From the NCBI GenBank assembly GCA_037783545.1, contig JBBELK010000015.1:1178001-1242000 (forward strand): a stretch of DNA of 64,000 nucleotides. The letters are read 5' to 3'. Under the pieces are notes generated by a model. The model worked only from the letters and a program-made list of their open reading frames with translations, ran no database searches and had not been told where the DNA came from. Shown here one piece after another: positions 24,477-36,055 of the stretch. Position 1 is the first letter of the stretch; each line of letters starts with the position of its first letter. Origin of the DNA: Henricia sp. BOLD:AAB3569 (Eukaryota > Echinodermata > Asteroidea > Spinulosida > Echinasteridae). A program made the position numbers and the translations under genes.

Positions 24477-24545
24477 AGTGTTCTCCACTGCAGGTACCGT
24501 TAGCGCCCGGAAAAAAATTGCCGCCCGGACAAAAAGAATAAATTT
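24477..24545. mobile_element. End fragment of a hAT-like MITE (CAGTGTTCTCCAC family)
   Basis: GTGTTCTCCACTGCAGGTAC, then CGTTAGCGCCCGG and GCCGCCCGGACAAAAA match the terminal and subterminal blocks of 9320-9862. It lies only about 50 bp from the 24596 splice donor, in the intron. Confidence 0.7.
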
Positions 24546-24595
24546 TTCCCTCTAAAACTGTGTGAACTTAAAAAAAACTTAAACTGTGTACTTAC

Positions 24596-24707
24596 ATTCA
24601 CACTTCATGCCCTGACGGAGCAGACCGTACAGCAAGGAGCCACAGTGATCACAGAAGGTGGGACTGCTGTAGTTGGCCACCTTGAACTTGTGTCTGCTTC
24701 TGGGGTC
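24596..24707 (-). CDS. PRKCA-like: Classical protein kinase C, internal exon (C1B zinc finger; exon 4 in vertebrate numbering)
   Basis: This 112-bp minus-strand exon lies between a CAG acceptor (24710-24708) with a weak pyrimidine tract and a GTAAGT donor (24595-24590). It encodes 37 residues plus one base, starting DPRSRHKF, passing through [15 protein letters not shown] and ending GMKCE. The pattern H-X12-C-X2-C-X13-C gives the first four zinc ligands of C1B; the rest (C, H, C, C) must lie in the next exon at lower coordinates. Almost every position matches the second C1 domain of classical PKCs. It starts in phase 0, exactly continuing the exon at 49524-49606 (...ADSD then DPRS). The length equals the vertebrate exon as I remember it, so the intron positions look ancient. 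I did not find the following exon (CDMNVHK-type) in 1-24590, so that intron probably exceeds 24.5 kb. Confidence 0.96.
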
Positions 24708-24904
24708 CTGTGTCAATTCACAACAAAGACATTCCTTTGTATTTAGGGTCGAATTATTTAAACATAGAAAAAATAATTCAAACTGAACAGAGAAATTGGC
24801 CAAACTGGTATTCTGTCCCAATCATTTGGATTAACATACTTTTTATATAATGCAAACCAGGCCCTCCCTCCTCCCCCCAACACATGCTGCATGTAAACAC
24901 TCAT

Positions 24905-24950
24905 TGTGCTCAGGTGGGACTCGAACATACGACTTCCTGCACACAAGAGC
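24905..24950 (-). repeat. tRNA-like (SINE head) remnant, minus strand
   Basis: The reverse complement contains GTTCGAGTCCCACCTGAGC, a B box in tRNA-like context, directly next to the inverted-repeat element at 24960. Confidence 0.45.
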
Positions 24951-24959
24951 AGGTCTAAA

Positions 24960-25362
24960 AGTTGCACTGTCCGTGTTTGGGTGAAAGGATTAAACAGGTC
25001 TCTGTAACGAAAAATTTAAAAAACTGAAATTTGCAACATCGGGAATATGAGATACAAGCTTTTTTCTTGAAACGGGCTTCACATGTTGTACATGTGCGCG
25101 TACGCTTATATGTACATAGTACATGTATGTGTACAATGTACACACGTACGCGCACATTTACGCCATAACCCTGTCGAACAAAAGACAGGGCCTTTCTTAT
25201 ATTATTTCTTGATTTTAATCGACTGACATTAATCCTTGACGGATTTTTACATTCTTGGTACCAAATGAAAGCCGATAACTTTTCCTATTCTAGAAAAATA
25301 ACAATTTAACTTTTACAAATATTTTTGACGCTCAAATCGGCCTAAAATCGGACAGTGCAACT
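24960..25362. mobile_element. Probable TTAA-type MITE (AGTTGCACTGTCC ends)
   Basis: Left AGTTGCACTGTCCG and right CGGACAGTGCAACT are perfect inverted repeats. The right flank is TTAA (25363-25366) and the left flank is TAAA, so the duplication is slightly decayed. About 400 bp, non-coding. Confidence 0.75.
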
Positions 25363-27539
25363 TTAACCACTTGATCACCAAACTTGCTGGTTTCAATATG
25401 TAGCAAGTGACCGCAATTATACAAAATTGTATTGATTTTCCCTTTCGACGAAGCATGCAAATGCTAAATATATTCTTTGAAAAACAAAATCACTTTCTCA
25501 CATACAAGTTCACTTTCTTGACCTTGACAAATTCAAATCTTTTTTCCACCATCCCAGTATCGCTTTAAGAAAAATACAATTGATATTCCATCAATTTGTT
25601 TGCTAGAAATGCTATTAAATTTCTGTCCCAAATTGCATTTATTTATTTATTTACCACATCCAACAGCAGAAGGACTGGCAATTACATGAATCGGATCAAT
25701 TAACATAAATATTCAAATAACTATCAGTAAAAGTTCTGTATACATAAATAAAGCATTTGAAAAACATTCCTCTTGTTGAAAAAATATACACAAACGTCTA
25801 CTTGAATGCAGTCCGTTACATATGTAAATGGTCACTGACCGCATGGCGGGTAACTGTATTCCCTTCTAAGCCTTGAAGTACCGATCAAATTGCATATTCT
25901 CCGTTGACTTCTCACAAAATGGATTTACTTTATGATACACTAATCAATTTGATATTGTTATACAGCGATTACAGGGAGAGGCCTCGCAAGGACTAAGGCA
26001 GGTGGTTCGAGCCCTTAACGGGAGGTTGGGTTTCAATGCTATTACAGAGAGTTAGAGTCTATACAGGAAATATTGAGCCGATGCATTATAGCGAGTACTT
26101 CAAGTTGCATGCATTGCTGGATATAAGAGGAGGGGAAACTCATTCTAATAAGATGTGGCTGGGTGGCTGGTCTTAAACAGTACGTTAAGACAGGCCCAAG
26201 TCCTTTGCACGGCCATCTTAAGAGCAATAACGTTGATGTGTCATGCACAAATAGGCACGTTGTAGGTCTATTGTTAGTTACATCACAGTTTTCAATTAAA
26301 TAAGAAAACCTACCCCCTGTCATGGCCGCCGGTGCAAAGGGCCTATACAGGTCTCAATAATTTTAGTAGTCTATTCCCGGTCTTAATCAAGTAACAATTA
26401 ATCTACAGTTTGTCCTAAGAAAGGAAAGTCGACTTTTGAGCACAGACATCATGTTGACGCTTTGCGCATGCTTCAAGTTCTGTCTCGTCCACTGCCAGAA
26501 TCAAGAATGCGGCGATTACTGTTTTTGGAGTTCTTTCTGAAACACGCAGCCTATTTCACGAAAAAGTGCGTAGCTTACTCAACTTTTGAAAATGGCATAG
26601 GCCCCCATAGCTTGCGTGTAATTATCGCACGAATGTTGCGTAACTTATGCGATAAAATTGGCTGCTGAACATGATGTCATCACGTCTTACTGTAGTTCAC
26701 ATATTGATGCGACAATCCAAAACACTATTGACTCAAGTAAATAATTAGCAGTATGGCGAGTATATTTTAATGTCTGCGTCCCTTGAAACGAGGAGGCAAA
26801 TGTGACATCATTGCCAAGCAATGCACACCTAAAGTTCAAGATTCTGGATGACTTCCATTGTGAATGAACGGCATCCCATGCTCCACACTTCAGTGGGACT
26901 AACATTTGCACCTGGCTTTATATATTAAGGATAAACTCGTAATGTTCGGTCAGCGACCCTGCACCAGTGCACTGTTATCATCACTGGCGCATTAATGTCA
27001 TTTCACGACTATGGTTTTGTCATATGTACATCTTTCAATATTGGATTCGGTTCTTAAAATTTACTCATAATTATTCCGTGAGTAAATGTAGTTTCATTTC
27101 ACCAGTAACACCATCTGGATAAGCGGCACTTTATATTTCTGTAAACTTGACCATGTGATTCTTGTCTTCAGCCTTTATATTACCATTGGCTGGCATCTGT
27201 CATCATACTTGTGTAATGCTCCAAGGAGCACAAGTCGAAAAGTGCTTTAGAATGTTTTTGTCATAATAATTTTGTCATAAATATTCCATTATTACAGTGT
27301 CAAGTACACAATACCAATTTACAACATGGCCTAAGCACTGCAGCTTTGCTGATACTGAACAGAATTTGGCAAATAGGACGTCAAAATGGGCGTAAATGAA
27401 CAATCTTTCTCGTTCAAATATTGTGATAAGTTATAAACATGTTTACAATGGATTAGTTACTTTTTGTGATGTCTTTTTGTAATGTTTTGTAACATAAGTA
27501 CCCTCTAATAAATTGTGTGTAATTTACTCTTACGTTGAG

Positions 27540-27795
27540 TAAAAGGGGGGGAGGGGGTGTGGGGGGCGCACACTCCCCCCCCCCCTTTTCAAAAAAAAAA
27601 AAACCCACTTTTTGTGCACACTTTTCCTGCTTAAAGTGGTTAAATATTGCCTCAGATCGCACCACAGAGCATCTAGAATCCATCTAGAAGCCGTCAGGGC
27701 TTCGCGCTACGAGCTCGCTATTTCATTGTCATCAGCATTTCATGCTTAAAAATTTCACGCCTCCCCCTTTTCAAAATCCTGGATCCGCCCCTGAT
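27540..27795 (-). mobile_element. Probable hAT-like remnant (GGGGCGGATCCAGG end)
   Basis: TTTTCAAAATCCTGGATCCG followed by CCCCTG is a terminus of the CAGGGGCGGATCCAGG type. A G-rich/C-rich foldable block with an A run lies at 27544-27605. The opposite terminus is not clearly mirrored. Confidence 0.4.
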
Positions 27796-28056
27796 ATCTG
27801 TATACAGAGACTGGAGGAACGGAAATCTGCAAACATCCTATTACGATTTTCGAGTAGTCCCATCGAGTTGTTACTGAACTTGTCTATCGACCAGGCCTGG
27901 ATGAGGAGCTTTATTTCTTCCTCTTTCTACACCTTTGTCCTCTTCTTTTCGTCATGAATTGAGATACTTAGAAGCCATACCTTAATTGGGAGAGCAAAAA
28001 TGTGCACAGCATGCTCTAACCTAGAGATTGCCTGTGAACACTTAACCCTGCTTGGT

Positions 28057-28270
28057 TTCCCACTACAATGCTAACCCTGGGGTTCGGCCGTTAACCCCGA
28101 GATTGCCATCCTTAACCCTGGTCGTTGGCAGGGTTAACGAACCCCGGGGTAACGGCCAAATATTTTGTCTTAACCCGGGGCAGAAAAAGAGTAGTTGGAA
28201 CACTCGCACTGCCCCGGGGTTAAGGACTGCCGTTACCCCCGAGATAACCCTGACATTTTGTAGTGGGAAC
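28057..28270. mobile_element. Foldback MITE with CCCACTACAATG ends and TTAACCCCGG repeats
   Basis: CCCACTACAATG on the left and CATTTTGTAGTGGG on the right are inverted repeats. The interior alternates GGTTAAC/GTTAACC and CCCCGGGGTTA blocks in both orientations. No coding. A similar composition is seen in 44930-45335. Confidence 0.7.
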
Positions 28271-28979
28271 GGGGTATTATAAATTTTATTTAAAAAAATA
28301 TTTTTTAAAGGTTACCTAAAGATTTTTACGACTAGATTGTCCTCCAGAACAGCATTACGAATACTCAAGGGAGCTACTGCTTTCCAACTAATAAGTTTAT
28401 TTCAAGACACTCTGTATTGCCAGCCATGATTTATTCATGCATGCAATCATAAAACTGATTAACTTCTGTAATCCCCGACTCATCATTCATCATTAATTTT
28501 AAACTACAGTCGTCATGTATGCATTTGCATCACTCCAGCGAGATCCACTGGTTCGTGTGGGCACTTACCCTACTGCATGGCCTGCCTGTGTTGTTTATTG
28601 GTCAATGAGACCTCTTAGGTAAACCGGTTCCGATGGTTATCCCCCTATACTTCCATTAGTGTGGAATCAGGAGGTTATTTCCACAGTACATGTATTTTAT
28701 TGCATAAAACTGCAATATTGATTTTGCTCGTACATGTGTACATTATGTTTGAATTTCGAATCAGTTTGTATCACACATGGACACAATTAAAGCCATCGCA
28801 CAACATTGTTTTTTTGGCCATTAGAGTAATCTGTACTTATTGAGAATAAAGAGCTACATGTATGTTGTAACATTCCCCTGTGAAAGTGTCAGCCTTATTG
28901 GTACTTTCATATTCAAGAAAAAGGTGAACATCTTGAAATGAATTTTTTACTGGCAATCGAGGGGGGTGGGATTACAAAA

Positions 28980-29167
28980 TCTAATTCTCGTCTCATGAGA
29001 CGAAAATTAATTGTTTTACTCATTTCTCAAAGACTACAGTATAGCACTTCAGACAAAACCATTTCAGGGGACGATTTCTACCATAATCGTGTTTATATTG
29101 TGTAAATATGACGTGTAAATCTGTGAACATTTCTAATTTTCGAGATTCCTAATAGTGAGCTGTGGCT
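28980..29167 (-). mobile_element. T2-family TTAA MITE, partial copy
   Basis: CGTCTCATGAGACG, TTGTTTTACTCATTTCTCAA, ACAAAACCATTTCAGGGG and AATTTTCGAGATTCC follow 29819-30294 in order, ending at TTAA (29168-29171). The half with the CCACTTCG array is missing. Confidence 0.8.
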
Positions 29168-29818
29168 TTAAGCATCTTTACATGCAAAGTTCCTTCCTTA
29201 ACCCTTTCTGTGCTTTGTTTTAATGGTGATTAGGCACCATACTAAATAAATTGCTTACATGGAAATGTTGTGTGTTTTTCATTACAATCATGAGACTTGC
29301 CACCGTGTTCAAATTTCCGAAGTTGAATAATCTTTGCATGTTCAGATTGATTTTTCAACTTTCTTTTCCACCAACTAACTAAATTAAAGTAAAACTCACA
29401 AACAAAATTCCCTTAAATGAAAAAAAAAAACTAACTGCAAACACTCAGAGTGTTGTCCTGCATACATGTACATTCTCTCAACATGTCAGAGCCTTGAGCA
29501 GTGACAAAAACTTGAAGTTTTCCAAATGCCTGTAATCCAATTTAACAAGCCGCTATGTCCTCCGCAGAAGACGATATAACATCAAAAAGAAGGCATTCGA
29601 GTGTGACAAGCAACCTAGAAGTGCTCTAGTCAAAGGAGCTGCCATTGTCGTCGAGGAACTTTAATTCACTTACAAGTGCCTTGGAATAAATGGATACACG
29701 ACAAAATCCCGAGTGTCAATTCTAGTACGCCTGGCTCTTGATTTTTGGGTATCTCCACTTAAAAAACACTTTAAGTACATGTATGTCCGTCTCCAAGTAC
29801 ATGTAGATTCTGTTTTAA

Positions 29819-30294
29819 AGATAGTATACATGACAGGTAAACTGTTACAAATAGTTTTATCCCCCTGTGTGATTGAAGATACTGCATTATTAAAACCAAC
29901 CTGATCAAAAACCTTTGAGAAAACAGTCACAAACAGGTTTGCAGTCATTTTGCCCCAAAACCACTTCGCCCTGAACCACGGCCTGTGCACGAAGTGGTTT
30001 TGGGGCGAAGTAGCATTTGGGCGATGTAGTGTTTGGACGAAGTGATTTGAGGCGAAATGGCACTCGGGTGAAGTGGTTTGGAGGCGAAATGGTACTTGGG
30101 CGAAATGGTACTTGGGGCGAATTGAATTTTCGTCTCATGAGACAAAAACTAATTGTTTTACTCATTTCTCAAAGACTATAAGACAAAACCATTTCAGGGG
30201 AAGTTTTCTACGGTCATCATGTTTATATTGTGTAAGTTAGGCGTAAATCTGTGAACATTTCTTATTTTCGAGATACCAATCATGTACACTGCCT
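29819..30294 (-). mobile_element. T2-family TTAA MITE, full copy, opposite orientation
   Basis: Flanked by TTAA at 29815-29818 and 30295-30298. Ends AGATAGTATACATGAC and CAATCATGTACACTGCCT. It contains a long array of GAAGTGGTTTTGGGGCGAA-like units (about 29950-30120) and the CGTCTCATGAGACA hairpin. It is collinear in reverse with 8611-9077. Overlapping ORFs are array translations. Confidence 0.88.
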
Positions 30295-30501
30295 TTAAGT
30301 CTCTCTACAAATTTAGGGCCCAAACATGTTGATGTCCATGCTATGGTTAATTATAAAACGAGGCATTGGGGATGACCACTAGAAAAAATATAGCAGGTGA
30401 CTAAAATCCCTAACAGACTTGAGTTGCATTGATTTCACAAAATATTGAAACATGAGACTTGACTTGGCCTTGCTGAAGTGACTTGAGACTTGATCTTGAA
30501 G

Positions 30502-30924
30502 ACCGTGTTTACACTGGTCCTGAGCTCGGGATCAAGATTGATCCTTTGATAAGAATGTGTCAGTGTTAACCGCAATGATTCGGAGTGTCGCGTTTACAAT
30601 CTGTGGTTGATCTCGAGCGCAGTCAAAGGTCGTGCTCTATGTGTGCAAGTACAGAACAATGTGTGCATGTACATGTACAGTGTGCAAGGCCACTTGAATT
30701 TCGCGAGCTTTTCCCCGCAACGGCTATGGAGCAGATGCGGTAAGATTGATTGCTTACATGTCTCAAACTGCAAACTGATCCCGAGCTCGGGGTTCGACCC
30801 TCCGCCGACGCGAGACAAAAATCTTGGGGTCTGATCCGGGGCCTATTTGGTCCCGAGAGCATTTACACTCAGTTTGTGATCCGGAGCTGATCCCGAACTC
30901 GGTGTTCGATCCCGAGCTCGGCTG
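30502..30924 (-). mobile_element. MITE, GTGTTTACAC/CTCGGG family, copy 4 (near full length)
   Basis: ACCGTGTTTACACTGGTCC, then GATCAAGATTGATCC, a core with GCCACTTGAATTTCGCGAG, and an end with GTTCGATCCCGAGCTCGG. It is the reverse complement of copy 1 throughout. Confidence 0.85.
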
Positions 30925-31724
30925 GAAAAGACTTACAAATTACATGTAGGACTTGTAAAATAGACCAATTTGTTTCAATTTAAAGACAATCTTCTGTGCC
31001 GCTGTGACTTCAAAAACGCTAAGTACTCTAATTTCTCTAGATTTCCAGATGGCCCATTACCCATCATTTGATATCAAGGTACATGTACGAGCCTGAATTT
31101 ACGAAGGTTTCACAAATACCGGTACGTGTATTTAGCAAAGCTAAAACTTAACGAACTACAGTACTTGCGAAATAACTAGCTTAGTGATGTGTAGACCAAA
31201 ATATCCTACAAGTGTCCGTCTTTGTTACATACATGTACGTTAACAGGAAATTTGTACAGGGCAGTTTTAGAAAGGCACATGTCGTCAGACATTTGTCAGA
31301 CTTTTAGGGAGCTGTCTTGTGAAAATATCTTGATTGTCAAAAATGGGCCGTAGACTGAAGAAAGACCTAAATAAACCATGTTGCAGCGTCCACTCCCACG
31401 CCACCTTAGGGGACACCAACAATATATTTGCTAAGACGCTGCGAGCAATCATCAATATTCTTAGAAGTTTCAACAATGTCCTTCCCTACATAATATTTAC
31501 AAAGCCGTAGAAGCCAATAAGACTCATGTAAATTCATCGCGTTGTCTCAGTGGGTTTGCATTGCCTCGGGTAAACTAATTAAAGCAAATCTTCATTTTGA
31601 AGCGTCCATTCTCAGTCTCTTTGATTAATCGCTTGACGCGATCAGCAATTTAAACTTAATGATAGGTAATCTTCATCCATTAGACAACTGCCTTAATGGG
31701 TCCTTACACAATCCTTGAGGCTAC

Positions 31725-31760
31725 TTAAAGGTCCACTGTATCATTTGTAATGACTGGAAA
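31725..31760 (+). mobile_element. Isolated T1-family terminus
   Basis: TTAA followed by AGGTCCACTGTATCATTTG and AATGACTGG, matching the left end of 8085-8606. The matching right end was not found. Confidence 0.5.
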
Positions 31761-32310
31761 TGTTATTTGTATAACATATTGACAGGAAAAAATTACTCAA
31801 AAGTGATTTGAGAAATGGTACCAAATTCACTGTGGAATTACTCAACCTAAGACAGTATTTGTACATAAAGTTTTAAAAAGGTCTGTTATTTCCTTTGAGG
31901 GCTCTCCATTTGGGGTTTTAATTAATCATCTTTTTTCAATCAAAATTAATAATTTCCTGCCTTTTCTGAAAAGATTTCCGTATCAATTCAGAAGCACATG
32001 AACAAACAAACAGAATTGTATCCGTTACCATAGATAAACCTTCCGGTATCTCCAAATGACCTGGGATCAATTTCATAGCATTGTTTAACAGAAAAATACT
32101 GCTTAGCAAATGTTTGTGTTCAGCAAAATTGGCAGAGTACACACTAGTTAAAAGCCACACAGATGGCATGAGATTTTAGCTGGTGACCTGCTTTTGCTAA
32201 GCACATTTTCTTCTGTGCTAAGCTGTATTTTCTACTAAGCATATTATTTTCTAAAATTTAGCTAACATTATGCTAACGTTACTGTTATTTCACAGCTACG
32301 GCATGCTTAA

Positions 32311-32443
32311 AGGCACAGGCTCGTCAGCAATGCGCGCGCGCCAAATTCGTGCCACGAAATACGCAGCTCCATAGCAAAGGCATGGAGCTGGGTATTTCGT
32401 GGCACGAATTTGGCGCGCGTGCATTGCTGACGAGCCTGTGCCT
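32311..32443. mobile_element. TTAA-flanked near-perfect hairpin MITE, family T3, copy 1
   Basis: A 133-bp element made of two 62-bp arms with only two mismatches and a 9-bp loop (AGCAAAGGC), flanked by TTAA at 32307-32310 and 32444-32447. Ends AGGCACAGGCTCGTCAGC. The arms carry CAAATTCGTGCCACGAAAT and a CGCGCG run. Little decay suggests recent insertion. Sister copy: 61799-61908. Confidence 0.93.
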
Positions 32444-32828
32444 TTAACATGTTCAATTATGCAATGACGGTAATATGATGCAATTTGAATGAGCGCATTT
32501 ATCTAAAGCAATCTCCTTGGTAATTCCCTAAGGCAAGCAGCTGGCACAACATTAGAGCGGCAACATTAACATCATATCTTAGACACTGGAATGATTCCTT
32601 CATTAGTTATATGTAAGATCATACTCTTATCATGCTAAAATAAAGGGAAAATTTCAGGTCACATGTTCAAACATGTGCAAGACTGGGGATGGGTTTTCCA
32701 GAAAGGAGTCCTTTTTGTTTGTTTGGTTTTTTTTTTTTAACTCCATGGTTGGACATTTTTGCCTGTCCAGATTACCGGTACATAAATATACAAATTTGTA
32801 CAGGGAGGCTTTAGAATTAGAAAGGTAC

Positions 32829-33181
32829 CAGTGTTCTCCACAGCTAAAAATTTTGTCCAGGCGCGCGGAGCAGCGCCCTTACGCAGCGAATCAGTGTTTT
32901 CGCCGCATGATGCTACTGCACGGATTGGGTCGCTGATGCGATAGATATGTGTGGTACATGTACAGTAAGGGAACGATAATGGCACCAGTGGCTAGCGAAT
33001 CATGTTTGGTGACTTTACACCTAATTTGGGAATGACTTGGCTGTACTTTCGAAGTGTTTTAGTAGGCAAAATTCATTATTTTTGTCCGGGCGACAAATAT
33101 TTTTTCTACAGGCGGCCAATTTTTGTCTGATGATTTTGCCTGGGCAGCTCACCCGGAAAAAACCGGTAGTGGCGAGTGCTG
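32829..33181. mobile_element. hAT-like MITE (CAGTGTTCTCCAC family), copy 2
   Basis: Left CAGTGTTCTCCAC, right GTGGCGAGTGCTG (imperfect). Subterminal blocks TTTTGTCCAGGCG and TTTTGTCCGGGCG are present. Flanks share GGTAC (32824-32828, 33182-33186). The interior matches 9541-9720 (TTGGGTCGC, GATAATGGCACCAGTGGCTA), so both derive from the same source. Confidence 0.8.
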
Positions 33182-33744
33182 GGTACATGTACGTTTTCAC
33201 AGTATCTGTACCTTTAGAAAGAACTTATACTTATTTATTTAATTTTAAGACAAAAATCAAGCGTTTTGTTTCGAAATGTGGTTTTGGTCGTCGCATGTAC
33301 CCCTTTAATGTGGAAAGACCAATTATTTTGTGAAAATGAAACTACAGAGCACACTTCTCAAATTGATTACTGAATAAACCCGAATACAGCGCCATTAATT
33401 CCACAATCGTGGGCTTTGCAGACGCCAGACAGACATTATTTAATGTTACGATTGGAACGTGCAGGCAAAAATTAGAATGACAAATGCGCGTGCATGGAAA
33501 GATTGCAGTAATGTGCAAGTTTATGTTGAGAATTGACGAGCGGTGTTTAAGAGCATGGCTGGAGCTCGAGGAGAACTGGTTCTCGTCTTTTATATGCCTC
33601 CTCCAAGGCAGAAGATTGAGATTCGTCCTCTGTTGGGATTTGGACAGACTTGTCCTAAAAGGTAGCAATCACTGAAGAGTATGACGTTTGATAGAAATTG
33701 ATACTGTACACTGATTTTCTGCTTCAAATTCAATATTTGTTTAA

Positions 33745-34049
33745 CAAGTTAACGCCAGGATTATTTCAAGCATTGCTGTACGTATGCCCGGGTTTATTTT
33801 TAGAGGACGGACGGAAAACAACTGAACTCATTAACCATGTGCGGAGAGATATTGTTATGTCGATGCACCGTCACTTTACACCACAATGTCTCTTTGTTAT
33901 AAACTTGTTTGGCCATTTCTTTCGGAAATTACTGCGAGTGTAGACGTCAAACGCAGTAACAAACGAAATTCTCCTAAATGGTTTACCAGTCCTCCGCTAC
34001 ACCGATGGGGAAATCTTGGTGTGTTTACACGTCCTACGGCGTCAAGTGG
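33745..34049 (+). mobile_element. TTAA-flanked element, family T5, copy 2
   Basis: TTAA (33741-33744), then CAAGTTAACGCCAGGATTAT and the shared body (CAACTGAACTCATTAACCA, TTTGTTATAAACTTGTTTGG, CAGTCCTCCGCTACACCGA). It ends near GGCGTCAAGTGGTCAA, a worn version of the 63026-63349 terminus. Confidence 0.7.
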
Positions 34050-34520
34050 TCAATCAGTTTGGTACCCAATTATCATTTGTAAGATGAAACTTTTTGAAAA
34101 TTCCTATAATAACGGCATTACATATCTAAAGAAAAATGTTGGTAAACTAGCCTGCAGAAATTTCAGCTACATAGATGTAACAATGCTTCGGAAAGCCTTT
34201 AAAAGCCACAAATGGTTTTGGTGTTATAAGTGAATGCTGAAATTGAGAGTGCTCTCCTGTTTTTAAAACCACCCTCAGTTGTTTTAATTTCTTAAAGAAA
34301 GGTACCATCTTAGACAGAAATATGTGGTGTTTGTTACCATTGCTACTGTATCAACACTTTGAGCAAAGTTTTTCTTGTCAACTGACGAAGTAAGTTTTTG
34401 GGTCATTGCAAATAATACAATGACCTTTAATGTAGCAAGTGGATGCATATGGGGTGATTTATTTCTGTCGTTAAATTTACCTTCAATGTTAGTACCTGTG
34501 TGAACATACTCATCTTTTTT

Positions 34521-34565
34521 GGAATCGAAGTCGACTCTAAAAATATGCTGGAGTCTCCCAAGCCT
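34521..34565 (+). repeat. Possible terminus of the GGCTTGGGCG element family
   Basis: GGAATCGAAGTCGACTCTA and GGAGTCTCCCAAGCCTATTC resemble the right end of 9937-10368. Isolated. Confidence 0.35.
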
Positions 34566-35218
34566 ATTCTGAACATGCCTATTACAATGTACCTTTCGAG
34601 ACACCAGGTGCTTCAACCACCTGTTCACATGGCCTGAATCAATGACCATAATATGTTATATAGCCATGGCCCAGCAGCATCTCCTTCCAACTGAAAATGA
34701 CAAGATCCGTGACAGACCGTGGTTGTAGAGATGACAATTCAAAAACAGCTGTTCGGGTATGTTATGCAGAAATCGTGGTCACATTATTATTATTTTTTTT
34801 AAATCTAATTTTTTTTATTTTTAATCCATCAAATGTCACACTTTGGCTCCTATTGCAACGGAAAGACCCATATAGCCCCAGGTAGTGTTTCTCAGAAACT
34901 GTTTACGTGTGACATCCCACAAAGGTCTCCAGGGACGTACACCATGCATCTTGCTGTATTAATTAGTGCAGATCCCTAGTCGGACTTTCACCACATGTCC
35001 CTCTCCATCATATCTGACAGATATTCCATTAGGAGCCGCCATCCTATCTAGCCTACATGTATATTCCGACTCTTAATAGAACACCTCACTTGGGTGTGGA
35101 CGCGGACATTGAAAATTACTGGCCATTGCTTTCATCTACATGTACATGGCTTGGCTCCCACAATAATGAACGGGTACGATGCGTATAATCTGTTGCACAC
35201 GAATGGTATACATGCATA

Positions 35219-35453
35219 CAGCGGCGTAGCCAGGATTTTTTCACTGGGGGAGGGGGAGTACAGGGGGAATTGCTTTTTAGTGGTGGTCACTTTTCCCATT
35301 TTCCTTTTTGAGGGCACTACTACATGCATCTGGATTTTACCGTGGGGAGGCACCTGGGGTGGGGGTGAGGAGGGTGGCACTGGAAATTTGTGGGGGAAGC
35401 ATGACCCCCCTCCCTAAAACTCCCATCCCCAACTCCCCATGGCTATGCCGCTG
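35219..35453. mobile_element. hAT-like MITE with perfect 8-bp TSD (CAGCGGCGTAGCC ends)
   Basis: Left CAGCGGCGTAGCCAGG, right CCATGGCTATGCCGCTG. Flanked by CATGCATA at 35211-35218 and 35454-35461. The G-rich interior is non-coding. Length 235 bp. A worn relative begins at 6309. Confidence 0.9.
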
Positions 35454-35786
35454 CATGCATATGTGGACATCTAATTATAGGAAAGGAAAACAGCTATTAA
35501 GTCAAAATGTCACACTAAAATAGTAAATTCTACTCACTAATCTCTCATGTTTGCATTCAGCATTGCCATTTCTAAGCCATCCATGCATATTGAGTTAATT
35601 GGATGCAAATTCCATCCTACATGAATTGTAAATTTTATGCAGGCTATCTGGTTTGCAAGGCTGTACATATGCACCATAAATGATACATAACTTTAATATT
35701 TATGAACAGGCAAAGGTAATCGTTTCAAGTCATTTTTGTAAACAACATGTACAATGGAAAATCAATTGATGATCTTTATCGTACGG

Positions 35787-36055
35787 TCCTTATTGGAATT
35801 TGAACCTGGGACCTCGGGCAGATGCTCTATCGGCTGAGCTATGAGGCACAGTGGTATACTCCCTCAGGTTTCCCCCAAGACCTCGGTCATACCATGTAGA
35901 TGCTCTACCAGCCGAGCTATGAGGCACAGTGGTACATACTCCCTCAGGTTTTCCCCCAAGACCTCCGACACACTTGGCAGATATATGTTCTACCAGCCCA
36001 GCTATTATGCATATAGTGGTATAGGCCTATATACTCCCTCAGATTTTCCCAAAGA
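35787..36055 (-). mobile_element. tRNA-derived SINE with a triplicated head, minus strand
   Basis: One B box (reverse complement of GAATTTGAACCTGGG) is followed by three tandem units of about 80 bp starting near 35821, 35899 and 35980 (periods 78 and 81). Each contains the complement of TAGCTCAGCTGGTAGAGCAT (A box) plus the leader word CTCCCTCAGGTTTTCCC. The third unit is most diverged. Confidence 0.88.

Larger units (their letters stand above)
1..24595 (-). other. 5' part of the PKC intron following the C1B exon; acceptor beyond the window
   Basis: Starts at the GTAAGT donor at 24595 and runs off the low-coordinate end. No downstream PKC exon (end of C1B, C2) was recognised. Gaps where I see no convincing feature are 1065-2890, 3160-3730, 4300-4900, 5090-5870, 6200-6300, 6490-7120, 7350-8080, 10375-12220, 12350-15860, 15985-17945, 18250-18740, 18835-20350, 21325-22865 and 22960-24475. 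Short ORFs in these gaps look like chance open frames: no recognisable domain and no paired splice sites. Confidence 0.75.

Noticed and set aside
26425..26690. Possible inverted-repeat element (GACATCATGTT on both sides)
   Set aside because: The mirrored segment is only about 10 bp and no TSD or second copy is visible.
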